A stretch of 23,415 nucleotides of DNA from a virus. This document shows positions 14,115 to 21,444 of this stretch, in pieces. Within the stretch, counting starts at the first letter, position 1, and every line of letters begins with the position of its first letter. The position numbers were made by a program, and so were the translations under genes. Below the pieces are notes generated by a model. It did no database searches. It was not told the DNA's origin and was given only the letters and a program-made list of their open reading frames with translations. The stretch lies in the IMG/VR virus record IMGVR_UViG_3300010157_000258, positions 1 to 23,415 of that record; one strand, 5' to 3'.

Positions 14115-14717
14115 TTAGCTCCAGTTTCCAACGGAAGTGACTGTGGTAGACCCGATAGGACGGATGCGGAAATAAGATCCAATACCAACAACCGCCGCCG
14201 CTGCGATACCAAGCGACACTTGCGGTATGACAGTGCCTGCCACAGACACGTTGATAATGCCTGAAATTTGAGCGTAACCAACCGTGTTAACCGAAGCCGT
14301 AGCAAGCGTAGTGTTAGCGGCAGTATTATACGTGGATTGCGTAGCCGTAGCCGTAGCAACCGCAGCCGCGCCTTTTTGGGCGGTGGCGTAAAAAAACTGG
14401 GTTAGCGTAGCTGTGCCGCCTAAAGCAAAACCAAACGATCCAGAAGTCGCGCTCATGGAACTTAAAGAATAAAAACAATCAAATCCGTAAGTACCAGTAG
14501 TTAGAGTAACCTGACCGTTGGTAGACGTATTAAACAATTTTTGCGCCGCAGTCTGCGAGGTCAGCGTGTAAGCTGCTTGCAAAAGGATAAGTTGTTCGCT
14601 GTTGATGACACCGCGTTGCGCGGATGTAGGTGTGGAATAATGAGCCACACCATCATACTCAAACGCCCCGGCGGTCGTTGTAGCAAGCGCATCAGATGTA
14701 AGAATAATTTGGGACAT
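14115..14717 (-). CDS. Tail/fibre-type structural protein, tandem paralogue (200 aa)
   Basis: A 200-aa Ala/Thr-rich beta protein. It shares LTSDALATTTAGAFEYDGVAHYSTP...QRGVI at the start and YFRIRPIGSTTVTSVGNWS at the end with the 208-aa protein downstream, so the two arose by duplication or are modular variants. The frame is open from a TTG at 14732, but ATG 14717 overlaps the preceding stop (TAATG) and has GGGTGG upstream, so I chose it. It is probably a tail-fibre component or a fibre-bound cap. No enzymatic motif is seen. Confidence 0.78.
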   Translation of the reverse strand: MSQIILTSDALATTTAGAFEYDGVAHYSTPTSAQRGVINSEQLILLQAAYTLTSQTAAQKLFNTSTNGQVTLTTGTYGFDCFYSLSSMSATSGSFGFALGGTATLTQFFYATAQKGAAAVATATATQSTYNTAANTTLATASVNTVGYAQISGIINVSVAGTVIPQVSLGIAAAAVVGIGSYFRIRPIGSTTVTSVGNWS

Positions 14718-15781
14718 TATAACACCACCCAACGCGAGCCAGACGGGATCGTAATCACAACGCCTGAGTTAATGGTCAATGGGCCAACCGAGTTGGCGTT
14801 TTTAGTAGACGGCATCGTATAGGATGTCGTGACGGTTTTGTCGTTCAAGTTGAACACCGCGTCAGAGCCGCCGCCGGTTGCACCGCCGCCGATAGAACCC
14901 CAAGACGTGCCGCTGTAGCCTTCAAAAGTCGTAAGCGTCGAGTTGAAGCGGATCATGCCTGCGATGGCTTGGTCATAGATTGTCGTGGATGTTACTGACT
15001 GCGATGCACTAACCGTGTACGTCCCCGCGCCACCTGTGCCGGTAACAAACGCCGTAACGCGGGTGCCTGCGGTAACGCCTGAACCCGTAATCGTTGCGCC
15101 GACATAAAGCGAGCCGTTAGATACGGACGACAACGACAACGTAGTGCCGCTGATAGATCCAATACCAACAAAACCGTTTGTGCCTGTAGAACCACCTGCG
15201 CGTTGCGCCGTGGTGCCTACAGGAATTTTATATTGACCAGTGCCGCTGCCGTACAAATAGTTACCGACCGACATAGAACCGGATGCGGTAATGTTACGAC
15301 CTGAAATGTCGTAAGTTGCGGTGATATACTCAAAGGTAGATGTACCGGTAAATGCCGTGTCAGGGTTCAACAATACCGTGCCGGTAGCCGCAGGGAACGT
15401 GATTGTGTTTGCGCCTGCAACGGCAACAGTCGTTAGATCTACATACCCGGACGTTGCACCGTTAATGCGAAGCGAAGTTTGGCTCGATGCAGGGACACCG
15501 GCGATGTTGTCATACGTCCAAACCGTAACGCCTGCCGAGGTCTTCAATACAAACTTGTAATTGCTACCGTTTGTTAGCCATACTTCGCCTGATACACGCC
15601 CCGCAGAGTCAAGGACAATCGGGTTAGCATTAGGTGTAGCGCCGGTATTGTCGCTATATGTAGCTAACGGCGTTGTGGTTCCCGCCGCATAAGTGTACAG
15701 CAATCCGCCAGCCAACGGTAAACCGTTGTTGTCAAAAAACTGCCAGCCTGCACCGGCGAGAGGGGATAAAATGACTGCCAT
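14717..15781 (-). CDS. Tail fibre / tailspike-type protein (354 aa)
   Basis: A 354-aa fibre protein. Residues 6-100 ([33 protein letters not shown]..., [28 protein letters not shown]) are the common N-terminal virion-binding module of podovirus fibres and spikes. Residues 186-195 ([10 protein letters not shown]) and 274-302 ([25 protein letters not shown]) are two parts of a widespread fibre motif, here separated by a Gly/Thr/Ser-rich module of about 75 residues. The C-terminus ends with [21 protein letters not shown], typical of short fibre proteins. It should mediate host contact. No depolymerase or endosialidase catalytic signature is visible. Confidence 0.88.
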   Translation of the reverse strand: MAVILSPLAGAGWQFFDNNGLPLAGGLLYTYAAGTTTPLATYSDNTGATPNANPIVLDSAGRVSGEVWLTNGSNYKFVLKTSAGVTVWTYDNIAGVPASSQTSLRINGATSGYVDLTTVAVAGANTITFPAATGTVLLNPDTAFTGTSTFEYITATYDISGRNITASGSMSVGNYLYGSGTGQYKIPVGTTAQRAGGSTGTNGFVGIGSISGTTLSLSSVSNGSLYVGATITGSGVTAGTRVTAFVTGTGGAGTYTVSASQSVTSTTIYDQAIAGMIRFNSTLTTFEGYSGTSWGSIGGGATGGGSDAVFNLNDKTVTTSYTMPSTKNANSVGPLTINSGVVITIPSGSRWVVL

Positions 15782-15808
15782 AGCCGCACCCTACATTGAT
15801 TTTCGCCG

Positions 15809-16264
15809 TTACACAACTTGGTATGTAACGGTGAACGCATAAACTGTTGATGTTGTGTTAGCCGCGTTAAACCTAAACTCAAAAATGTCGTTAACGATGT
15901 CTGCCAAAATAGCACCAGTCGTCGTGCCGCCTGCCGTAAGCGTGGCAAAAGTACCCGCCGCTTGACCAGTAGAAGAAAAACTGCTCGCCACTGGAAGCGA
16001 CATTTTTAATACCGCCGCGCCGGTTGCAGTAGCAGCTATAGTAACCTGACCGCTAACTGTCGCCGTGCTGTAAACTTGAAGGTACTGGCATACTGATGCC
16101 GTGCTAGACGCAATGTTAGTCGTATTTGTCAGCGTGGGTGTGTAGACGCTACTGACAATCGTATTAAGGTTGGCAAAAAACCGAAACCATTCCCGCGACA
16201 CTAACCCAGTAGTTTTGTCCGCGATTGGTGCTTGGTTAATTGGAACGCGGTTTGCACTAAGCAT
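15809..16264 (-). CDS. Tail-associated structural protein (151 aa)
   Basis: A 151-aa protein. The N-terminus (LSANRVPINQAPIADKTTGLVSREWFRFFANL) resembles a short segment seen at the start of many podovirus tail-tip proteins (the R-x-W-F/Y-R-F/Y-F-x-N-L pattern). The rest is Thr/Ala/Ser-rich beta sequence ending DIFEFRFNAANTTSTVYAFTVTYQVV. ATG 16264 is preceded by GAGTGG; a GTG at 16273 is an alternative start. It overlaps the gp10-like gene and precedes the fibre gene, so it is probably an adaptor between the tail hub and the fibres, by inference. Confidence 0.78.
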   Translation of the reverse strand: MLSANRVPINQAPIADKTTGLVSREWFRFFANLNTIVSSVYTPTLTNTTNIASSTASVCQYLQVYSTATVSGQVTIAATATGAAVLKMSLPVASSFSSTGQAAGTFATLTAGGTTTGAILADIVNDIFEFRFNAANTTSTVYAFTVTYQVV

Positions 16265-17696
16265 TTGAGCCACTCAGCAATAGCTCTGCCCCTACAATGA
16301 CGAGCTTAACAGGGTCGGTGCCTGATATTTCGTACACGCGGTCGCGGAGCTTGACGGTCATGCCCAACCGCCGCCAGAATGTACGGGTAGCGTACACACC
16401 TATCGCGCCCATTGAAGCCCAATGTTCGTTAGACCACGTATGCCCGCCGTCATCAGACCAACGAAGCATAACTTGCGGGTCACTACCTTGCCCACTGTTT
16501 AACCCCACGCCGGTTTCGCAATCTAACTGAAGACTGTGTTGCGCGGTGCGGGTTAAATTGTTTTGATTTTGTGGGAGCGCCCGCCACGACCGAAGCCAGC
16601 GTTGCGTCTGAGTATCGTCGGCGTAAACATTAAGGTCAAACGCATATATGCGCCCATCGTTGTAATCGCCAACGATAACTTCGTGGTTAAACGCCATCTG
16701 ACAGTTTGAACGGTGGCGGGTAAAGGAACCGTTTACCCATGCAGCGCGTTCATGCCAATTGTTGGTCGCGACATCATACACCCATGTTTTACCGGCTGAC
16801 GGAAACGTCAGAACATAGAACGCATGACCGTCTTGTTGGTATGTGTAACCGATAGCGTCTGAAATGTTAGCGTAAGTTTGGATCTGCCACTCAACAGCGT
16901 GAGTTGAAACACGAACGCCGGTGTAACCATTAGTGCGGTAAACAATACCTTCACCGCGAGCATCGCCGCCTAACCAGAAGATGCCGTTGTCGAGCTTGGC
17001 GGGGGAGTATGGCGCAACGCAACCAATTTCATTGTACGCACCCTGAATACGCGCCAACGGAAAGTTAGGTGTCCCCGCATCATACCAAACTTCGATTGAG
17101 TTTGACCCAAACAGCCACGCTTCGCGAGAATTGACCATGACCGACACCAAAGCGTCCGGCGAACCTTCAGCACTGGCGAACGCAAGAGGGTCTACAGAAG
17201 TTCCATCATAAAGTGAAGTTGTCCACACCTTTTGTGAATTTGGTTGGTTAAACACAAAATAACCATCCAAAAATCCAACCGTAACCGCGCCGGGATAGTC
17301 AGGATCGGTAATCGGAGCATAGATCAACGTGTTCATGTTGAATATGAACCCGTCAGGGTTCGCGGCGATAAAGATTTGAGTTCCGTTGTCGGACATGGAC
17401 ACTTGCCCAGTGCCACTCACATAACCAAAGTTAATTGCGTTGTAGCTTGTGTCGATACGGTAGAACCCGTTGCCTGATACGACATAGGCATAACTGCCGT
17501 TGGGATCAGGACACCAAAGCCCACGAATAGGTTCAGTGCCAAGCGTAGCCAATAACCGAAGCCCCGGCGCGCGGTTTAGAAACCCAAGGGTTTTGCCTGC
17601 AATTGGGGTAGCTTCTGGAAACAAATTGACAAGCCTGTTGTCGGCGGCATTTACCGACCGAGCAACGTAGGATTGTCCAAGGATCGGCGTTTGCAT
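16257..17696 (-). CDS. P22 gp10-like packaged DNA stabilization / tail hub protein
   Basis: A 479-aa protein, about the length of P22 gp10 (472 aa). The N-terminus PILGQSYVARSVNAADNRLVNLFPEATP matches the phage stabilisation family, followed by beta-propeller-like repeats (LWCPDPNGSYAYVVSGNGFYRID, WLFGSNSIEVWYDAG, HAFYVLTFPSAGKTWVYDVATNNW). In P22, gp10 forms the tail hub below gp4 and stops DNA leaking from the filled head. The preceding gene is the gp4-type adapter, as in P22. Its ATG overlaps that gene's stop (TAATG). Confidence 0.92.
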   Translation of the reverse strand: MQTPILGQSYVARSVNAADNRLVNLFPEATPIAGKTLGFLNRAPGLRLLATLGTEPIRGLWCPDPNGSYAYVVSGNGFYRIDTSYNAINFGYVSGTGQVSMSDNGTQIFIAANPDGFIFNMNTLIYAPITDPDYPGAVTVGFLDGYFVFNQPNSQKVWTTSLYDGTSVDPLAFASAEGSPDALVSVMVNSREAWLFGSNSIEVWYDAGTPNFPLARIQGAYNEIGCVAPYSPAKLDNGIFWLGGDARGEGIVYRTNGYTGVRVSTHAVEWQIQTYANISDAIGYTYQQDGHAFYVLTFPSAGKTWVYDVATNNWHERAAWVNGSFTRHRSNCQMAFNHEVIVGDYNDGRIYAFDLNVYADDTQTQRWLRSWRALPQNQNNLTRTAQHSLQLDCETGVGLNSGQGSDPQVMLRWSDDGGHTWSNEHWASMGAIGVYATRTFWRRLGMTVKLRDRVYEISGTDPVKLVIVGAELLLSGSNA

Positions 17697-18406
17697 TAGA
17701 AGTTACCGGCGTAGACGTTGAAACGCTGACGAGTGCCAACAATCGAGTATGGGATTGACATGATGTCATCAGGGTTGTTGATACGCTTCAGGTTGCGCTT
17801 TGATGTCATGGCAATACGAGCCACGGTAGGCGGTGGTTCAACACCAAACTCAGCCGCGATTTCACAAGCAAGGTTGTATCTGAAGCACCGCATATAGCCC
17901 GGTGGGAAGATCAAAGACGTAGCAAGCGAAGCCGGTTGAGCCAGCTCTTGCACCGAAATGAAATGCCATTCTAGGGGTTTTGTAGGCACCGGATAAAGAT
18001 GCATTTCGATGTTTGGGTAACTTGTGTTGACCCACATTATCTGTGGATAAGTACTAGTTACCGTTTTAACCGCAATGCCGTCGTATTGCTGTTGATTGAT
18101 CAACATGATGCCAAACGAGATGCCGTTGGACAGATCGATAAAATAAGTAGCGTCATCCATTGTAATAGGACGATTGCCAATAAAATCACCGGTAGGGCCA
18201 AGCGATTTAGTTAGAGCGCCAGCAGGCCATGTAAAAATCTGTTCTTGAGTGGTAAAAATAGATAGCTTTTCGGTGCTCCAAGAGTCGAGCATTTGGTTAA
18301 AAGCTGTCAAAGCATCTTGAGATGCCGCTGCGGTCGGAACTTCGCTTTCCGCAAGTTGACCAATGAGACGAAGAGCGCCGTTAATTTGATCGCCAGCAGT
18401 GGTCAT
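17696..18406 (-). CDS. P22 gp4-like head-tail adapter / tail accessory factor
   Basis: A 236-aa protein with the family pattern MTTAGDQINGALRLIGQL...ALTAFNQMLDSWSTEKLSIF, followed by IMWVNTSYPNIEMHLYPVPTKPLEWHF and LIFPPGYMRCFRYNLACEIAAEFG. Such proteins are P22 gp4-type adapters that bind under the portal ring and start tail assembly. It lies directly before the gp10-like gene, as expected. ATG 18406 follows AAGGAG at good spacing. It is longer than P22 gp4 (166 aa), as is common for the broader family. No lytic domain is evident. Confidence 0.9.
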   Translation of the reverse strand: MTTAGDQINGALRLIGQLAESEVPTAAASQDALTAFNQMLDSWSTEKLSIFTTQEQIFTWPAGALTKSLGPTGDFIGNRPITMDDATYFIDLSNGISFGIMLINQQQYDGIAVKTVTSTYPQIMWVNTSYPNIEMHLYPVPTKPLEWHFISVQELAQPASLATSLIFPPGYMRCFRYNLACEIAAEFGVEPPPTVARIAMTSKRNLKRINNPDDIMSIPYSIVGTRQRFNVYAGNF

Positions 18407-18415
18407 GTAAACTCC

Positions 18416-18589
18416 TTATGCAGCGTCTTGCCGCCTTCTACGACGAAGCTCATTGTTTGGAGCTTCTTCTTCTTTATCGCGGTTAGCAGGGTCAAACACT
18501 ACCCAACCTTTTTCCTTGTCGGCTTCAACTTCAGCTTCAAGGGTGGCAACTTTTGTACCATGAACCGGATGTTTTAGATAGGTAATCAA
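18416..18589 (-). CDS. Small conserved-type phage protein (57 aa, TTG start)
   Basis: A 57-aa protein: MITYLKHPVHGTKVATLEAE, then an acidic helix, GWVVFDPANRDKEEE and an Arg-rich end (NELRRRRRQDAA). The pattern YLKHPVHGTKVA...GW...DP followed by an Arg-rich tail is common for tiny proteins beside phage head genes. There is no ATG; TTG 18589 has a GGGAGAG site at suitable distance and in-frame GTG use is blocked by a stop. It ends 9 bp before the gp4-like start. The function is unknown; it could bind nucleic acid or a head component. Confidence 0.72.
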   Translation of the reverse strand: MITYLKHPVHGTKVATLEAEVEADKEKGWVVFDPANRDKEEEAPNNELRRRRRQDAA

Positions 18590-18608
18590 ATCACTCTCCC
18601 ATGATGAA

Positions 18609-18630
18609 GGGCGGGGCCAAAGCCCCGCCC
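18609..18630. repeat. Perfect 9-bp GC-rich stem-loop after the head-associated gene
   Basis: GGGCGGGGC (18609-18617), loop CAAA, GCCCCGCCC (18622-18630). On the plus strand it is followed by GTTTTTATTA, the form of an intrinsic terminator, although no plus-strand gene is present here. On the leftward mRNA it has no U-tract after it. It probably acts as an RNA 3'-end or processing structure in the late transcript, or as an antisense terminator. Confidence 0.6.
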
Positions 18631-18637
18631 GTTTTTA

Positions 18638-19051
18638 TTACGAGATCGCGTAGAGCGCCCATGTGCCGTCGCCCGTCTTACGAGCGCGAAATGCACGAAC
18701 CGTCCCGGCAGTTGCCGCAACAGTCATAAGACCCTGCGTACCAGATGAACCAATTGTCCAGCCTGTGTTGGTGGCAATTGTGATGCCGTATGCTGCCGCT
18801 GTAATAACGCGGAAGTCAAAAATCGTACCAACTTTTCCGTTGCTCAACGTACTATCAATGGCCGTCGCAAGCGGAAGCGTATAGATTGCTGTCGCTGTTG
18901 GTGTGCCAATAATAATGCCGTTAAGCACCTGATCTGCGGTTAAAGTTGCGGTGTCTGCGGCGGTGGCCGGAGCCGCTGCAACAGACATTTTTACTTCGTT
19001 AAGGTTGCCATCATTAAACTGATAGCCGCCGCCTACGGTAGGAAGTGCCAT
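18638..19051 (-). CDS. Head-associated small structural protein, possible capsid decoration (137 aa)
   Basis: A 137-aa beta-rich protein: MALPTVGGGYQFNDGNLNEV, then Ala/Thr-rich strands (TATLTADQVLNGIIIGTPTATAIYTLPLATAI, GTIFDFRVITAAAYGITIATNTGWTIG) and the end FRARKTGDGTWALYAIS. Proteins of this pattern often directly follow the coat gene in phage genomes and are thought to be capsid-associated. Placement after the coat gene supports that here. ATG 19051 has a TAGGAG site. The gene is bracketed by two strong stem-loops (19082-19103 and 18609-18630), which may give its mRNA its own stability. Confidence 0.82.
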   Translation of the reverse strand: MALPTVGGGYQFNDGNLNEVKMSVAAAPATAADTATLTADQVLNGIIIGTPTATAIYTLPLATAIDSTLSNGKVGTIFDFRVITAAAYGITIATNTGWTIGSSGTQGLMTVAATAGTVRAFRARKTGDGTWALYAIS

Positions 19052-19081
19052 GATAATTACTCCTAGAGAAAAAGGGTTAGA

Positions 19082-19103
19082 ACCCCCGCATTGCTGCGGG
19101 GGT
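19082..19103 (-). terminator. Stem-loop downstream of the coat gene, possible weak terminator/attenuator
   Basis: The plus strand reads ACCCCCGCA (19082-19090), loop TTGC, TGCGGGGGT (19095-19103), a perfect 9-bp stem. It begins 8 bp after the coat gene stop. On the leftward strand a T5 run follows only after about nine bases, so it may slow or partly stop polymerase, or protect the coat mRNA 3' end. Confidence 0.5.
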
Positions 19104-19110
19104 CAAGCTA

Positions 19111-20325
19111 TTAGCCCCAGATACGAGCAGCCATTGGTGCGCGGATCGTGGAATAACCATACAGCACGTCAATACGGCAAGGCATACGGTCGTTATTGAT
19201 GTCATACTGCCGGACAATACGAAGCGAGATGCCGTTGTGAACCTGACGGGAAGCCATATCAACGCCCTGTGGCAGAAGAAGATCTGCTGTAGCAAACGTG
19301 ATGGCGTCCTTTTGGTACACAAGGTTTTGTGGGTATACGGTTGAAGCCGCACCGAGAACCGTAACTGCCGCGTTGTCTGCTGGGAACGAGTCCACAGTAG
19401 CAAGCGCATTAGTAGGCGTGTAAATAGCAGGTGAGATAGCAACGCTTGTCCATGCGCCCGAAGATGCCGTGTTAGCGGCGGTTACAACAAACTGTTGCAA
19501 GCTGCCGGTTGACTGACGGGTCTGTGGGTTGACTGCGTAGACGTTAGCAATCGTGAACACGTCGCCAACAGCAAACGTAGCTGAACCTGTACCGCCATCA
19601 AGGTTAATGGTTGTAGCACCCTGCGTTGTTACTGCACCGTTAACAAGGATCGTGTCCGAAGCCGAACGCGAACCAGTGGTGTGCTGAACAATCGACTGCG
19701 ACATGCTGATTTCGTCGTAGCCAAGAACACCCGCGCCCATAAGGCCGTTCTTGAACTGACGGGAAATCGTGTCGCCGGGATTGAACAAGCCCTTCATGCC
19801 TTCGACAAGGCCAGCGTTAGCTGCTGGGTTGACGGTAGCATAACGGTTGCCCATTGGGGCGGCGTATTCGTTCAACTTCTGCTGGGCCTGAAGAAGGACC
19901 AACGAAGTAGCAGGCGTGGTGCCGGGAGTGCCGACCGACGAGTAAATGCCTTTGTAAGCATTTGCGACGTCGTTATCGACCGAAGCAGCAAGCTGCGAAA
20001 TACGAGGCTTGAGAACACGTTCAGCGAAGTCGTCCAACTGCATCGTCAATTCTGCCGACGTGAAGTTGACGCCAATGTGCTTCTGGCTTGACACGGTGAG
20101 CGTGGTGTACTGTTCGTTGTCGTCCTGAACCTGAAGCGCCGCGCCGTCGGTGACAAGTGCACGATCAGGCAAACGGATACGGAGGGTTGAACCGATCTTA
20201 GCACCTTCAACAGCAAAGCTGTCGTCGTACTGACGGTTTACGTTGCGGGTGATCACCAGATTGTTCTCAAGAATTTCGAGAGCTTTGCGGGTGATCATGT
20301 CAATTGTTAAAATTGAGTTCGACAT
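19111..20325 (-). CDS. P22-like major capsid (coat) protein
   Basis: A 404-aa coat protein of the P22 type (HK97 fold). Recognisable stretches are ITRKALEILENNLVITRNVNRQYDDSF, KIGSTLRIRLPDRALVTDG, VSSQKHIGVNFTSAELTMQLDDFAERVLKPRISQLA, GNRYATVNPAANAGLVEG and the C-terminal GISLRIVRQYDINNDRMPCRIDVLYG. It is a little shorter than P22 gp5 (430 aa). ATG 20325 is preceded by AAAGGA. The scaffold gene lies just upstream and a strong stem-loop just downstream. It should form the icosahedral head shell. Confidence 0.94.
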   Translation of the reverse strand: MSNSILTIDMITRKALEILENNLVITRNVNRQYDDSFAVEGAKIGSTLRIRLPDRALVTDGAALQVQDDNEQYTTLTVSSQKHIGVNFTSAELTMQLDDFAERVLKPRISQLAASVDNDVANAYKGIYSSVGTPGTTPATSLVLLQAQQKLNEYAAPMGNRYATVNPAANAGLVEGMKGLFNPGDTISRQFKNGLMGAGVLGYDEISMSQSIVQHTTGSRSASDTILVNGAVTTQGATTINLDGGTGSATFAVGDVFTIANVYAVNPQTRQSTGSLQQFVVTAANTASSGAWTSVAISPAIYTPTNALATVDSFPADNAAVTVLGAASTVYPQNLVYQKDAITFATADLLLPQGVDMASRQVHNGISLRIVRQYDINNDRMPCRIDVLYGYSTIRAPMAARIWG

Positions 20326-20343
20326 GATGTTGTCCTTTGGATG

Positions 20344-21096
20344 TTAGCGGTACTTGTTGGACGCTTCCATCTTCTTGATCTGTCTGGCTCGGTCAGCAGC
20401 AATCCACTCAGCGGTCGTAAGGCTTTTTACAGCCCTTGGATCTGTAGTGTCATAAGCGGGAGCACCGCTGCTTTTGCCCGATCCCGGAGAAATAGGAGAT
20501 GGTGCGGTAGAAGAGCGTTTAACTGGTGGATTATCCGCCAATTTGGCTTCAATTCGACCAATTTCTTTTGCCTGCAAAAATGGAGCGAGCTTGGAAATCC
20601 GTTCAGCTTCTTTAGGGTTTGCACCCAAATAGTAAGCCATTTCTGGCCCAATATCCGAAGCCTGAATGGTTTGCGCCATGACAGTCGTGATCGGGAGGCT
20701 TGGGTTGTACGCGACTTGTTCAAAGTCATCGTACTTGGTCCGAGCATCTTCCTCACGCTCATGGTACGCATCAAGAGTATCCCGTTGCTGACGTTCCATT
20801 TCACGACGTTGAAGCAGTTCTTCGGCTTTCCGCAATGCCAAAGCGTCGGCATATGCTTCTGTGTCGTTAAACTGTTCAGGGCGTGGTGGGTCAACTAAAG
20901 GTGCCGGTGCTGTGCGCGCCGACATTTCTCGATCCCATTTACGCTGTTCTCTTGCGAGACGTTTAGAAATAGCCGCATCTAAATCTTCTTGTGAAAAAGT
21001 TTTAGGCGCTGCTTCCGGCTGGGTAGTTTCAAGTTCCGGTGCCGCCGTGGCAACTGGTTCCGACGCGGGTAGTTCCGCTAACACTTCATCAGTCAT
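20344..21096 (-). CDS. Capsid scaffolding protein
   Basis: A 250-aa, highly charged, helical protein with an acidic/Ala N-terminus and a central region EDLDAAISKRLAREQRKWDR...YADALALRKAEELLQRREMERQQRDTLDAYHEREEDARTKYDD. After FLQAKEIGRIEAKL comes a basic Pro/Ser linker and the end WIAADRARQIKKMEASNKYR. Composition and place immediately before the coat gene are typical of a P22-type scaffold that directs procapsid assembly and is then lost; the basic C-terminus would bind coat protein. Its start has AAAGGATC upstream. Confidence 0.88.
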   Translation of the reverse strand: MTDEVLAELPASEPVATAAPELETTQPEAAPKTFSQEDLDAAISKRLAREQRKWDREMSARTAPAPLVDPPRPEQFNDTEAYADALALRKAEELLQRREMERQQRDTLDAYHEREEDARTKYDDFEQVAYNPSLPITTVMAQTIQASDIGPEMAYYLGANPKEAERISKLAPFLQAKEIGRIEAKLADNPPVKRSSTAPSPISPGSGKSSGAPAYDTTDPRAVKSLTTAEWIAADRARQIKKMEASNKYR

Positions 21097-21115
21097 TTTT
21101 GATCCTTTAAGATCC

Positions 21116-21132
21116 CTAGCGAGCCGCGCTAG
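21116..21132. repeat. Short inverted repeat between the 101-aa gene and the scaffold gene
   Basis: CTAGCG (21116-21121), 5 bp, CGCTAG (21127-21132). No U-tract follows on either side. It may be a minor RNA processing hairpin or chance. Confidence 0.3.
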
Positions 21133-21138
21133 TACGGT

Positions 21139-21444
21139 TTAGGAATAGTAGCTGATGTTAAGTTTTGCACCAGATACTTGTTCGATAAACTGGATATCCT
21201 GAATGTTGCCGTCATATTGCAATGGAACACCCACCGCAAGAGGCATACCGACAGAAGCTGTAGGGGCCGTTTTGTCGTCGCGCCAACGAACAGCTTGGCC
21301 TTCAGGCACAATAAGAGCAAACACCGGACGAGTATTGCCACCGTTTGGAGTAGTTTGCGGAACGGTCAATTTGGTCGCGGAAGATAGTGATGTGATTTGC
21401 TGATAGCCAAAACAAATCGTTACTGCTTTAAGATTGATAGACAT
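21139..21444 (-). CDS. Small head-region protein of unknown function (101 aa)
   Basis: A 101-aa beta-rich protein: MSINLKAVTICFGYQQITSL, PNGGNTRPVFALIVPEGQAVRWRDDKTAPTASVGMPLAVGVPLQYDG, IQDIQFIEQVSGAKLNISYYS. The middle pattern (ALI.PEGQ.VRWRDDG..PTAS.GMPL) is familiar from small phage and prophage structural proteins encoded near the head genes. Its exact role is not known to me. ATG 21444 directly abuts the stop of the 524-aa gene and has an AGAG site inside it. Confidence 0.8.
   Translation of the reverse strand: MSINLKAVTICFGYQQITSLSSATKLTVPQTTPNGGNTRPVFALIVPEGQAVRWRDDKTAPTASVGMPLAVGVPLQYDGNIQDIQFIEQVSGAKLNISYYS

Noticed and set aside
18609-18630. Calling this hairpin an intrinsic terminator of the leftward late operon
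   Set aside because: The T-run is on the plus-strand side; the leftward RNA has UUCAUC after the stem, so the classic signal is in the wrong direction.
19681-20091. A 136-aa plus-strand frame opposite the coat gene
   Set aside because: The coat protein assignment is strong and the opposite frame has no family-like features.
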